Source of the DNA: Hylemonella sp. UBA6679 | Lineage (GTDB): Bacteria; Pseudomonadota; Gammaproteobacteria; Burkholderiales; Burkholderiaceae_C | DNA length: 24,670 nt | Reading direction: 5' to 3' | Assembly: GCA_002454975.1 (NCBI GenBank) | Contig: DKJZ01000114.1 | Coordinates: 1-24,670, forward strand | Part shown: positions 7,583 to 14,414 of the stretch, piece by piece | Layout: each line of letters opens with the position of its first letter | How positions within the stretch are numbered: the first letter of the stretch is position 1 | Made by a program: the position numbers and the translations under genes | Notes under the pieces: generated by a model | Database searches by the model: none | The model's input: the letters and a program-made list of their open reading frames with translations, nothing else | Told to the model about the DNA's origin: nothing

Positions 7583-9541
7583 TTAGAAGTTGTACTTGAC
7601 GGTAGCTTTTAACGTACGACCTGGATCTGGGTAAACATTAACAGCACTGCAATCCGCATTCGTAATACCGTAGCTGTAGCTCTTCTCGTCAGTTAAATTA
7701 ATCGCTGATAGCGAGACTTCTATCTTGCGATTATTCCAAGCGTAACGAGCATCTAGCAATGTTCGGTCGGGCATCTGTGCTGAGCATCGGTTAGCGATGT
7801 CGTTACTCAATCGCGAACCTCCGAGGTACTGAACCCCAAAATTAAGAGACTGCTGGGTATCAATTAGCCAGAGAAGACGGACAGCAGTGGAAATACTGGC
7901 AACTGAAGGAATTTGTTTTCCAGCAAAGGGGCCTTCTCTAAACTTGGCATCTACTGTTTGCAAGGATCCTTGAAGACGTAGATTTTTTTGCAAGGCTAAG
8001 CGCCCTTCCAACTCAGCACCTTGACGTCGGGTGGGATCGAGATTGGTGTTACAACCCATGCTGCCACACAAACGATTGAAAGCGATCTCGTCGGTGGTGT
8101 TTTGCTCATAAGTCCGAAACGTGATGTAGTTGTCTGCATTTAAAGACCACTTCACCCCAAACTCGATATCACGAGAACTTTGCGGGCGCAGTGCCATTGC
8201 AACAGTTCTGTTTTCGTCAACATTCGGCAGCCTGTACGACTTTGCCGACTTGAAATATGCGTTAATCCCGCTTTTAATTTCTTGACTTAAACCAAAATCC
8301 CAAGCATCCAAATTATCTGAACGGTTGTAATCTACAGGTTCGTATGCAATGCGATCTTCAGCACGTTTATTTACAGTCTCCTGTCTTATGCCAACAACTA
8401 AACGAGTGCCAGAATTAGTTAAAAAATCCCCGGAAAAATATGTGGCATTGTTGAATTGGTAAGACTGCTCATTCTGAGGATTAGAGTTTTCAGCCTTGTA
8501 GTTCCAACGGCTATAGTCTTGCCCCCCGACTAAAGTTAAAGCATTTTTACCTAGAGCAGATCTGTAAGTGGCTTTAGGAGAGAGCTGATAACTGCTACTA
8601 GAAGTTCCTCCGATCGTCGGATAGCCGTCGTAGTCCAAATGATAAGAAACATTTTTGTTGCGAACTCCAGTATCCACTGCAAAAACAATCTTATCCAACA
8701 AGTACTCGAAGCCTAAGGTAGCCCTAGTCTCAGCGTAGCTTCCAAAATCTTTGGGGGTTTTAGCCTGTGTAGGGTTCTGCTTGAACTGAGAAAGTGATAG
8801 TGGCCCTGCGAATCGATTGGTCTGATCTTCAGAGGAAACACGCATACGAAATTTGGTGTTCCCAGACGCACCTGAAAGACCCACAGAAGCCGTGTCTTGT
8901 CTGGCAGTTCCGTTCTCTCGATAAGAGTCTGTGGCGTAACTACGCACGTTGGCATCAAAAACCAGACCTTCTGTACCAACACTGAAATTTGCACGACCAT
9001 CACGACCATTGAAGCTCTCAAGCTGAGCCGTTGCGGAACCACTCAACCCTTGCTTAGTGTTCTTTTTCAAGACAATATTGATCACCCCCGCGCTTGCGCC
9101 TTCACCCCATTGAACACTGGATCCACCACGAACAATTTCAATGGATTCGATTTGCTCAGGAGAGATGGCGCTGAGTCGAGGTGAGGCTTGTTCATTCTCA
9201 GAAATACGGATGCCATCCACAACCACAACAACGTTTTGACTTGCCGTTTCGCCAAAACCTCTGAAATCTAAAGTGTTGTTTCTGGCGCCATTCAGATCAA
9301 TCCTCGAAGGAAGACCAATTAAACGGCTGATGGCATCGTTGGCATCGGTTGCTCCAGAAGAAAGAATTTGCTCGGAAGTCAACACAGTAATGGCCGAGGG
9401 CGCAGATTGAACATCCTGCTCATAACGGTTGGCAGTCACCACCGTCTCTTTCAAAGTAGCACCCTGCGAAAAAGCAGGCACGGAAACAGACGCAAGCAGG
9501 CCAAGCACGGCCGCGCGCACGGGCGTAGAAACAAAGTTCAT
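7583..9541 (-). CDS. btuB: TonB-dependent outer-membrane receptor, BtuB-like
   Basis: This is a 652-residue outer-membrane receptor that imports cobalamin using TonB energy. The frame is open to 9655, but that extension lies in the riboswitch; the ATG at 9541 starts a clean signal peptide (MNFVSTPVRAAVLGLLASVS, then VPAFSQ). The TonB box E-T-V-V-T-A (32-37) follows, then the plug domain (S-A-I-T-V-L-T, D-F-R-G-F-G, V-V-V-V-D-G-I-R-I, I-E-S-I-E-I-V-R-G-G-S-S-V-Q-W-G-E-G-A-S) and a beta-barrel ending in a terminal Phe (V-K-Y-N-F), as needed for barrel assembly. The base composition is clearly more AT-rich than that of flanking genes, suggesting replacement or transfer of the receptor gene. The ribosome-binding site is weak, consistent with translational riboswitch control. 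The cobalamin assignment comes from the riboswitch immediately upstream. Confidence 0.92.
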   Translation of the reverse strand: MNFVSTPVRAAVLGLLASVSVPAFSQGATLKETVVTANRYEQDVQSAPSAITVLTSEQILSSGATDANDAISRLIGLPSRIDLNGARNNTLDFRGFGETASQNVVVVVDGIRISENEQASPRLSAISPEQIESIEIVRGGSSVQWGEGASAGVINIVLKKNTKQGLSGSATAQLESFNGRDGRANFSVGTEGLVFDANVRSYATDSYRENGTARQDTASVGLSGASGNTKFRMRVSSEDQTNRFAGPLSLSQFKQNPTQAKTPKDFGSYAETRATLGFEYLLDKIVFAVDTGVRNKNVSYHLDYDGYPTIGGTSSSSYQLSPKATYRSALGKNALTLVGGQDYSRWNYKAENSNPQNEQSYQFNNATYFSGDFLTNSGTRLVVGIRQETVNKRAEDRIAYEPVDYNRSDNLDAWDFGLSQEIKSGINAYFKSAKSYRLPNVDENRTVAMALRPQSSRDIEFGVKWSLNADNYITFRTYEQNTTDEIAFNRLCGSMGCNTNLDPTRRQGAELEGRLALQKNLRLQGSLQTVDAKFREGPFAGKQIPSVASISTAVRLLWLIDTQQSLNFGVQYLGGSRLSNDIANRCSAQMPDRTLLDARYAWNNRKIEVSLSAINLTDEKSYSYGITNADCSAVNVYPDPGRTLKATVKYNF

Positions 9542-9598
9542 TTGAGATAACAAAGCGTTAAAACCCTCACCGTCTTCCCCGACAGTGCATGGGCGTTT

Positions 9599-9620
9599 GG
9601 CGCCATGCAAGCATGGCACC
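9599..9620 (-). promoter_or_regulatory. strong hairpin downstream of the riboswitch aptamer
   Basis: On the minus strand GGTGCCATGC and GCATGGCGCC flank a two-base centre, giving an almost perfect palindrome with one G-T pair. It lies between the B12 box and the start codon of the receptor gene, with no U-run behind it, so it is more likely part of the expression platform or the loop that kisses the aptamer than a terminator. This is inferred from position only. Confidence 0.5.
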
Positions 9621-9621
9621 G

Positions 9622-9808
9622 CCTTGTTGGCCGGTATCCGGGCTGGTGGATGCAACCTTCATCGCCTTCCCGGTGCTTGTTCAGGGCACCAGTGGCTGGG
9701 TGATGAAAGCGGAACCGAAGTTCGTCCACTTACCGTTGCGGGGGCAGCGCAGGTTAGGTCGTTTGGGTGACCCCCCTGCTTCCCGTTGAACTGCGGTATG
9801 CGAACCAC
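9622..9808 (-). ncRNA. cobalamin riboswitch (B12 element)
   Basis: Reading the minus strand, the leader of the receptor gene contains the hallmarks of a cobalamin riboswitch. A conserved core, GCCCCCGCAACGGTAAGTGG, is at 9745-9726. It is followed by an A-G-C-C-A-C-T-G-G stretch and then the B12 box AGCCCGGATACCGGCC at 9644-9629. The 5' arm with GGTTCGCATACC (9806-9795) probably marks the aptamer start. Adenosyl- or aquocobalamin binding normally shuts off expression of the downstream uptake genes, here the five-gene btu operon. A possible -10 box (TACACT, minus strand, 9835-9830) lies just upstream. Of the gene-free stretch 9542-9925, the riboswitch and the hairpin next to it fill most; the remainder holds the divergent promoters. 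Confidence 0.93.
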
Positions 9809-9913
9809 ACCGCGAGCACCAACAACCACAGTGTAGCGCGGCATAACTTCGCCAAGCTGACAAACCCATCCCTACAGCCAAAGGCCAGCCATGAATGCCC
9901 CTTTTGAAAACCC

Positions 9914-9919
9914 TACAAT
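9914..9919 (+). promoter_or_regulatory. -10 element of the zapB-like/zapA operon
   Basis: TACAAT lies seven bases before the ATG at 9926. A start site seven bases downstream of a -10 hexamer would fall on the A of the ATG, so the first gene may be read from a leaderless mRNA. No clear -35 hexamer at 16-18 bases is visible. The same hexamer in a similar context (CCCTACAATG) precedes the 6S RNA gene. Confidence 0.45.
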
Positions 9920-9925
9920 GGCGGC

Positions 9926-10159
9926 ATGCCGAACCCGTCCCCCCAGCCAGACACGGTTGCTCAAATCACAGAGCGCGTAGAGCGTTTGTTGGTACGTTTT
10001 GAGGAATTGCAGCGCACCAACGCCTTGCTGACCCAAGAGCTCGAGAGCATCAAGCAAGAGCGAGATTCGCTCAAAACACGCTTGGTTTCGGCTCGCTCAC
10101 GTGTGGACGCCTTGCTCGAGCGCGTGTCGCAAGCACAGGCCAATCCGGCCCAAGAATAA
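9926..10159 (+). CDS. ZapB-like coiled-coil protein (TIGR02449-type)
   Basis: This 77-residue protein is one long predicted coiled coil: regular heptads from about residue 10 to 70 (for example V-E-R-L-L-V-R-F-E-E-L, then L-L-T-Q-E-L-E-S-I-K-Q-E-R), rich in Glu, Gln, Leu and Arg. Proteins of this type directly precede zapA in many beta- and gammaproteobacteria and resemble the division-ring factor ZapB, which ZapA links to FtsZ. It lies 24 bases upstream of zapA and is presumably co-transcribed with it. No ribosome-binding site is seen before the ATG and a TACAAT box sits seven bases upstream, so translation may be leaderless. The family assignment is from memory of the coiled-coil pattern and the zapA neighbourhood. 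Confidence 0.82.
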   Translation: MPNPSPQPDTVAQITERVERLLVRFEELQRTNALLTQELESIKQERDSLKTRLVSARSRVDALLERVSQAQANPAQE

Positions 10160-10183
10160 GCCCGTTGCAGGCCTGCCATTGCT

Positions 10184-10576
10184 ATGAAACAAATTGAAGT
10201 TCAAATCATGGGGCAGAGCTATTTGCTTCGCTGCCCCGAGAACGGCGAGGCACATTTGCTGCAAGCTGTCCAAAAAGTGGACGAGGCGATGTGCAAAATT
10301 CGCGACGCTGGCAAGATCAAAGCGCGAGACCGCATCGCAGTGCTGGCCTCGCTTAACCTGGCGTTTGAACTGGTCGACAGCCTGCAATCTGGTGCTGCTG
10401 CAGCAAACACCACACCCGCCCCCGCCCCAGTACCTAGTCCAGCGCCAGAGCCCTCTGCCGCGCCCTCAGCGCCCAGCCAAGCAGCTGAGGCCTTGAGCAG
10501 CGCCGATGCTGCTGTGCTCGCCGGCTTGGTTGAGCGCCTCGATGCCGCCTTGGGTGATGACGGTCGTCTTTTTTAA
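10184..10576 (+). CDS. zapA: cell division protein ZapA
   Basis: ZapA binds FtsZ and promotes bundling of protofilaments in the division ring. The 130-residue protein begins with the typical ZapA globular head (K-Q-I-E-V-Q-I-M-G-Q-S-Y-L-L-R-C-P-E-N-G-E, about 2-22), followed by the long helix with R-D-R-I-A-V-L-A-S-L-N-L-A-F-E-L (about 48-63). A Pro/Ala-rich low-complexity linker (about 75-105) separates it from a short C-terminal helix; this linker is longer than in enterobacterial ZapA (about 109 residues). The gene is followed by the 6S RNA gene, a conserved arrangement in proteobacteria that supports both calls. Confidence 0.94.
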   Translation: MKQIEVQIMGQSYLLRCPENGEAHLLQAVQKVDEAMCKIRDAGKIKARDRIAVLASLNLAFELVDSLQSGAAAANTTPAPAPVPSPAPEPSAAPSAPSQAAEALSSADAAVLAGLVERLDAALGDDGRLF

Positions 10577-10603
10577 AGTCCACCTTGGCTTTGTTCTTGA
10601 CCC

Positions 10604-10609
10604 TACAAT
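10604..10609 (+). promoter_or_regulatory. -10 element of the 6S RNA promoter
   Basis: TACAAT ends five bases before the GTGTCTGCAG that forms the 5' arm of the 6S RNA terminal stem, placing the start site at about 10615-10617. The region 16-18 bases upstream has no good -35 match. Confidence 0.55.
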
Positions 10610-10611
10610 GC

Positions 10612-10790
10612 CTGTGTCTGCAGTGCTACCGGGCTTTATATTTCCTTGAACCAATGCTCATTGAGCCCGGGCTTGGAACATCGCCTGGCAGGTGTGATCA
10701 TCTCGCGTCAGATGAACCCGAAGCCAACGCTGACCTCGCCCACCTGAACCCCGGTTCAGGATGCGGTCCGGTAGTTCCTGCAGACACCTT
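10612..10790 (+). ncRNA. ssrS: 6S RNA
   Basis: 6S RNA mimics an open promoter and sequesters sigma-70 RNA polymerase in stationary phase. The ends pair perfectly: GTGTCTGCAG (10614-10623) with CTGCAGACAC (10778-10787), and CTACCGG (10626-10632) with CCGGTAG (10768-10774). The unpaired middle between the arms can form the large central bubble and an apical stem. The length of about 178 nt and the position directly behind zapA are the standard setting for ssrS. The ends are estimated from pairing and the TACAAT box, not measured. Confidence 0.93.
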
Positions 10791-10804
10791 CACTCGCCTC
10801 CCCC

Positions 10805-11608
10805 ATGTTTCACCTTGAATTTCAGCTCGTGCTTGAGCTCGCCTTGATGGGCGCTTGCGCTGGCTTTTTGGCTGGTTTGCTGGGCATCGGTGGGGGCATG
10901 ATCATGGTGCCCTTCATGACCATGATTTTGACGGCCAAGGGTTTTTCTGCCGATGTGGTGGTGAAGATGGCTGTGGCCACCTCGCTGGCCACCATCTGCT
11001 TCACCTCTTTGTCCTCGGTGCGTGCGCACCACAAGCGCGGCGCGGTGTTGTGGCCGGTGGCGCGTGTGTTAGCGCCAGGTATTTTGCTGGGCTCGCTCAT
11101 CGGCGCACAAATTGCCGTGGCCATGCCCACGCGCTTGCTCAGTTGGGTGTTTGCCGGTTTTGTGGCGTTTTCTGCCACCCAAATGCTCATCGACAAAAAA
11201 CCCAAACCCAGCCGCACTTTACCCGGCACAGCAGGCATGTTTGGCATGGGCAGCGTGATTGGGCTGATGTCTTCGCTGGTGGGCGCTGGTGGTGCGTTTG
11301 TCTCGGTGCCCTTCATGACCTGGTGCAACGTGAAAATTCACCAAGCCGTGGCCACCTCTGCGGCCCTTGGTTTTCCAATTGCTTTAGCTGGCACACTCGG
11401 TTACATCTGGGCGGGTTGGAACCTACCGGCCATGCCCGAAGGCGCGGTGGGTTACCTCTACCTGCCCGGTCTGTTGGTCATTGCCATGGCCAGCATGAGC
11501 ACCGCCCCCTTGGGCGCACGCACCGCCCACCGCATGGACATACGACCGCTCAAGCGTGCTTTTGCTTTTGTTTTGTACGCTTTGGCGATTTACTTTTTAA
11601 TGCGTTAA
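10805..11608 (+). CDS. TauE/SafE (TSUP) family membrane permease
   Basis: This 267-residue polytopic membrane protein has the internal duplication of the TSUP family: G-A-C-A-G-F-L-A-G-L-L-G-I-G-G-G followed by V-P in the first half (about 16-35), and G-L-M-S-S-L-V-G-A-G-G-A-F-V-S-V-P in the second (about 150-168). About eight helices are visible. Characterised members move sulfite, sulfoacetate or other small organosulfur and organic anions across the inner membrane; the substrate here is not readable. The ATG at 10805 starts only about 15 bases after the 6S RNA and has no obvious ribosome-binding site. The formyltransferase gene follows after 15 bases, so the two probably form an operon. 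A role with the nearby oxalate genes is possible but unsupported. Confidence 0.88.
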   Translation: MFHLEFQLVLELALMGACAGFLAGLLGIGGGMIMVPFMTMILTAKGFSADVVVKMAVATSLATICFTSLSSVRAHHKRGAVLWPVARVLAPGILLGSLIGAQIAVAMPTRLLSWVFAGFVAFSATQMLIDKKPKPSRTLPGTAGMFGMGSVIGLMSSLVGAGGAFVSVPFMTWCNVKIHQAVATSAALGFPIALAGTLGYIWAGWNLPAMPEGAVGYLYLPGLLVIAMASMSTAPLGARTAHRMDIRPLKRAFAFVLYALAIYFLMR

Positions 11609-11623
11609 CCCCACGGAGACACC

Positions 11624-12541
11624 ATGCGAGTTGCATTCATTGGTCAACAAGATTTTGGCAAAGCGGCCCTGGAGGCCTTTTTGGCGCGCGGCGACGAGGT
11701 TGTGGGCGTGTTTTGCAAGCCTGAAAAGCCCGGTGAAAAACCAGATGCCCTGGTCGCTGCTGCCCGCGAAAAAGGCCTGCAGGTGTTCCAGTTCAGCAGC
11801 CTCAAAGGCGAAGACGCAGAAGCCGCCATGCGCTCACTCAATGCTGACATTGGCGTGATGGCCTATGTGCTGCAGTTTGTGCCGCAATCTTTGGTGCACA
11901 TCCCCAAGCACGGCACCATCCAGTACCACCCTTCCCTCTTGCCCAAATACCGCGGGCCCTCCTCCATCAACTGGCCCATTGCCCGTGGCGACAGCCAAAC
12001 TGGCTTGACCATCTTCCGCCCCACCGATGGCTTGGACGAAGGCCCGGTGATCCTGCAAAAAACCTGCCCCATCGGCCCAGACGACACGCTCGGTGAGGTC
12101 TACTTCAATTCGCTGTTCCCACTGGGCGTAGCTGCCCTGCTCGAGGCGGCCGACCTGGTGGTGGCCGGACGTCACCAAGAAATTGAACAAGACGAATCGC
12201 AAGCCAGCTACGAAGGCTGGATGAAAGAGGCCGAATCGCGTATTAACTGGCACCAGCATGTGGACCAGGTTTACAACCTTATTCGCGCTTGCAACCCAGC
12301 GCCGGGCGCCAAAGGCGAGATCGCTGGCCAAACCGTGGCGATTTTTGACTGCCGCAAACACGTGGCCCGCAAGTTTGGCGATGTGAGGGGCAAACCTGGT
12401 GAGGTCGCCCGCGTCACGCCTGAATCGATTTTTGTGAATGCCCAGGGCGGCATGATCGAAATCCTGAAACTCAAGGCTGAGGGCGGTAAAAAAATCAGCG
12501 CCGGCGAATACGCCGTGGCACAAGGCTGGCCGCAAAGTTAA
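11624..12541 (+). CDS. formyltransferase, 10-formyl-THF hydrolase-like (ALDH1L1 N-domain type)
   Basis: This 305-residue protein has a formyltransferase fold plus a FMT-C-like C-terminal domain. It resembles the N-terminal hydrolase domain of 10-formyltetrahydrofolate dehydrogenase more than methionyl-tRNA formyltransferase. Shared features are M-R-V-A-F-I-G-Q at the start, I-Q-Y-H-P-S-L-L-P (catalytic His102), I-N-W-P-I-A-R-G-D, T-I-F-R-P-T-D-G-L-D-E-G with catalytic Asp138, D-D-T-L-G-E-V-Y-F-N-S-L-F-P-L-G, and Y-E-G-W-M-K near 190. The usual N-x-H of Fmt is Q-Y-H here (Gln100). It could hydrolyse 10-formyl-THF to formate and THF, or formylate an unknown acceptor. A ribosome-binding site (GGAG) precedes the ATG. 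It is probably co-transcribed with the TSUP gene and lies beside the formate-producing oxalate genes. Confidence 0.82.
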   Translation: MRVAFIGQQDFGKAALEAFLARGDEVVGVFCKPEKPGEKPDALVAAAREKGLQVFQFSSLKGEDAEAAMRSLNADIGVMAYVLQFVPQSLVHIPKHGTIQYHPSLLPKYRGPSSINWPIARGDSQTGLTIFRPTDGLDEGPVILQKTCPIGPDDTLGEVYFNSLFPLGVAALLEAADLVVAGRHQEIEQDESQASYEGWMKEAESRINWHQHVDQVYNLIRACNPAPGAKGEIAGQTVAIFDCRKHVARKFGDVRGKPGEVARVTPESIFVNAQGGMIEILKLKAEGGKKISAGEYAVAQGWPQS

Positions 12542-12560
12542 GGGGTGACACCCCCCGCAC

Positions 12561-12600
12561 AAAGCCGTGATCGCCGCAAGGTGATCACGGCTTTGTTGTT
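12561..12600 (+). terminator. rho-independent terminator after the formyltransferase gene
   Basis: AAAGCCGTGATC (12561-12572) and GATCACGGCTTT (12583-12594) form a perfect 12-bp stem, extended by GCC/GGT and closed by a GCAA tetraloop, followed by a T-rich TTGTTGTT. It separates the TSUP/formyltransferase operon from the tct operon. Confidence 0.85.
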
Positions 12601-12666
12601 GGGGATACGCCGCGCGTACGTGTTAGCCGCTATAGGGAAAATCCGAAGTCTGCTGCACAGTGAAAC

Positions 12667-12680
12667 TTGACCGCAGTCAA
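12667..12680. promoter_or_regulatory. predicted Crp/Fnr-family operator upstream of tctC
   Basis: TTGACCGCAGTCAA is a perfect TTGAC-N4-GTCAA palindrome with the geometry of FNR/Crp-family sites (TTGAT-N4-ATCAA in FNR). An identical half-site pair with a different centre lies before oxc at 17458-17471. A start site 41.5 bp downstream (about 12715) would fit an AATCAT -10 at 12703-12708, a weak match. The regulator encoded at 16790-17398 is the obvious candidate ligand. It lies inside a larger interrupted inverted repeat (12643-12690). Confidence 0.65.
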
Positions 12681-12765
12681 CAGGCTTCGGTGATTTTTAT
12701 CAAATCATCTTATGCATGACTCGGCATAACAAGAGTACATCTATTTTTTTATAGGAGACAAAACC

Positions 12766-13788
12766 ATGACACGTGTTCCAGGAAAGTTGAAATCCGGCCT
12801 CATGGCCACGGCAATTTCGGCCATTGCTGCTGTCGGCCTGTTGAGCAGCCTGCCTGCAGCCGCTTGGGAGCCCACCAAGCCAGTCGAGTTTGTGGTGCCA
12901 GCTGGCACGGGTGGCGGTGCTGACCAAATGGCACGACTGATTCAGGGCATCATCGTCAAGCACAAGCTCATGAAAGAGTCGATGATCGTCGTGAACAAAT
13001 CAGGCGGTGCCGGTGCTGAAGGATTCTTGGACGTGAAAGAAGCCAAGGGCAACCCACACAAGATCATCATCACGCTCTCCAACCTGTTCACCACACCCAT
13101 GGCCACAGGCGTGCCTTTCAATTGGAAAGACATGACCCCCGTGGCCATGCTCTCCCTGGACCAGTTTGTGCTGTGGACCAACGCCGAGGCGCCTTACAAA
13201 ACCGCCTCTGAGTACATCGCTGCTGTGAAGGCTGCAGGCCCCAGCAAAATGAAAATGGGCGGCACAGGCTCCAAGCAAGAAGACCAGATCCTTACCGTGG
13301 GCTTGGAAAAAGCCACGGGCACCAAGTTCATCTACATCCCCTTCAAAGGCGGCGGTGAGGTGGCCGTGCAACTCGTGGGCAAGCACGTGGACTCTTCTGT
13401 CAACAACCCCATTGAAGCCGTGGCGCAGTGGCGCGCTGGCAAGCTGCGCGCTTTGTGCGTGTTTGACGACGAGCGCATGCCCTACAAAACCAAAGTCACC
13501 GAGACCCAATCTTGGTACGACATCCCCACCTGCAAAGAGTCGGGTGTACCTACCGATTACGTGATGCTGCGCGGCATTTTCATGCCTGCAGGCGTGACCA
13601 AAGAGCAAACCGCCTACTACCTTGACCTGCTCAACAAAGTTCGGGCCACCCCCGACTGGAAGGAGTACATGGAGAAAGGCGCGTTCAACCAGAGCTTCAA
13701 AACCGGTGACGACTTTGTGAAGTGGCTCACCGAGGCTGAGAAAGCCCACCGCACCCTGATGCAGGAAGCCGGCTTCCTGGCCAAGTAA
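12766..13788 (+). CDS. tctC: TTT transporter periplasmic substrate-binding protein (TctC/Bug family)
   Basis: This 340-residue periplasmic binding protein of a tripartite tricarboxylate transporter starts with a signal peptide ending at about residue 33 (L-L-S-S-L-P-A-A-A before W-E-P-T-K-P). The Bug-family hallmark P-V-E-F-V-V-P-A-G-T-G-G-G-A-D-Q-M-A-R near the N-terminus forms the carboxylate-binding loop. F-K-G-G-G-E-V-A-V-Q-L-V-G-K-H-V-D and P-T-D-Y-V-M-L-R-G-I further on are also typical. It binds a small carboxylate and docks on the TctA/TctB membrane pair encoded next. The ribosome-binding site is AGGAG. The context (oxc, frc and a shared operator) suggests oxalate or a related acid as ligand; Bug proteins vary widely in ligand, so this is inference. 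Confidence 0.92.
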   Translation: MTRVPGKLKSGLMATAISAIAAVGLLSSLPAAAWEPTKPVEFVVPAGTGGGADQMARLIQGIIVKHKLMKESMIVVNKSGGAGAEGFLDVKEAKGNPHKIIITLSNLFTTPMATGVPFNWKDMTPVAMLSLDQFVLWTNAEAPYKTASEYIAAVKAAGPSKMKMGGTGSKQEDQILTVGLEKATGTKFIYIPFKGGGEVAVQLVGKHVDSSVNNPIEAVAQWRAGKLRALCVFDDERMPYKTKVTETQSWYDIPTCKESGVPTDYVMLRGIFMPAGVTKEQTAYYLDLLNKVRATPDWKEYMEKGAFNQSFKTGDDFVKWLTEAEKAHRTLMQEAGFLAK

Positions 13789-13808
13789 TTTTCCCCAGGT
13801 TTTCTCTC

Positions 13809-13836
13809 ACACAGCCCCCCTGCTGGGGGTCTGTGT
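13809..13836 (+). promoter_or_regulatory. intercistronic stem-loop between tctC and tctB
   Basis: ACACAG-C-CCCCC, loop TGCT, GGGGG-T-CTGTGT makes a stable stem with one mismatch, 20 bases after the tctC stop. No T-run follows. Such structures behind binding-protein genes commonly stabilise the upstream mRNA so that the binding protein outnumbers the permease; that role is inferred. Confidence 0.6.
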
Positions 13837-13875
13837 TGGCGGAGCCCTTCACTAACGCATTGAGGATTTGAGAGC

Positions 13876-14385
13876 ATGAGTTCACCTGAAGAGAACCGCA
13901 CAGGCGTTGGCACCCATGTGGTGGATGCTGTAACAGCCTTGCTGGTCATGGGTCTTGGCGGCTTGGTTTTGTTTGGCAGCCGCAAGCTGGGGTCGGAATG
14001 GACAACAGACGGCCCAGGCGCGGGCTACTTCCCTTTTTACATCGGCCTGATTCTGACCATCTCTGGCGCTGGCATTTTTTTCCAGGCCTTGTTTGGCAAG
14101 CACAAAAACACCGAGGTGTTCGTTGATCGCGAGCAGCTCGGCCGTGTCTTTTCTGTGCTGCTGCCAGCCGCTGTTTATGTGCTGGCCATTCAGTTCATTG
14201 GCATTTATGTGGCCTCAGCGGTCTACATCACCTTGTTCATGGTCATCCTGGGCAAGTACTCGGTCGTCAAGAGCTTAGCGGTGGGCTTGATCGTCAACGT
14301 GGTGTTTTTCATGATGTTTGAGGTGTGGTTCAAAGTGCCGCTTTTCAAAGGCCAGTTTGACCTGCTCAGCAGCCTGGGCTTCTGA
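13876..14385 (+). CDS. tctB: TTT transporter small membrane subunit (TctB family)
   Basis: This 169-residue protein has the four hydrophobic segments usual for TctB: about 15-35 (T-A-L-L-V-M-G-L-G-G-L-V-L-F), 52-75 (Y-F-P-F-Y-I-G-L-I-L), 90-115 and 120-150. The pattern G-P-G-A-G-Y-F-P-F-Y-I-G after the first helix is the characteristic TctB signature. It is the small partner of the TctA permease in the inner membrane. A ribosome-binding site (GAGGA) sits before the ATG, and the gene lies between tctC and tctA in the standard order. Its function beyond assembly with TctA is poorly known for the whole family. Confidence 0.9.
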   Translation: MSSPEENRTGVGTHVVDAVTALLVMGLGGLVLFGSRKLGSEWTTDGPGAGYFPFYIGLILTISGAGIFFQALFGKHKNTEVFVDREQLGRVFSVLLPAAVYVLAIQFIGIYVASAVYITLFMVILGKYSVVKSLAVGLIVNVVFFMMFEVWFKVPLFKGQFDLLSSLGF

Positions 14386-14414
14386 ACACCAACGCATAAC
14401 AAAGAGACAAGAAC

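Noticed and set aside
9542..9655. N-terminal extension of the TonB receptor up to 9655
   Set aside because: This segment is part of the cobalamin riboswitch leader, and a proper signal peptide begins at 9541.
13809..13836. Rho-independent terminator between tctC and tctB
   Set aside because: The stem is strong but no T-run follows and the downstream genes belong to the same operon; kept as a stabilising stem-loop instead.
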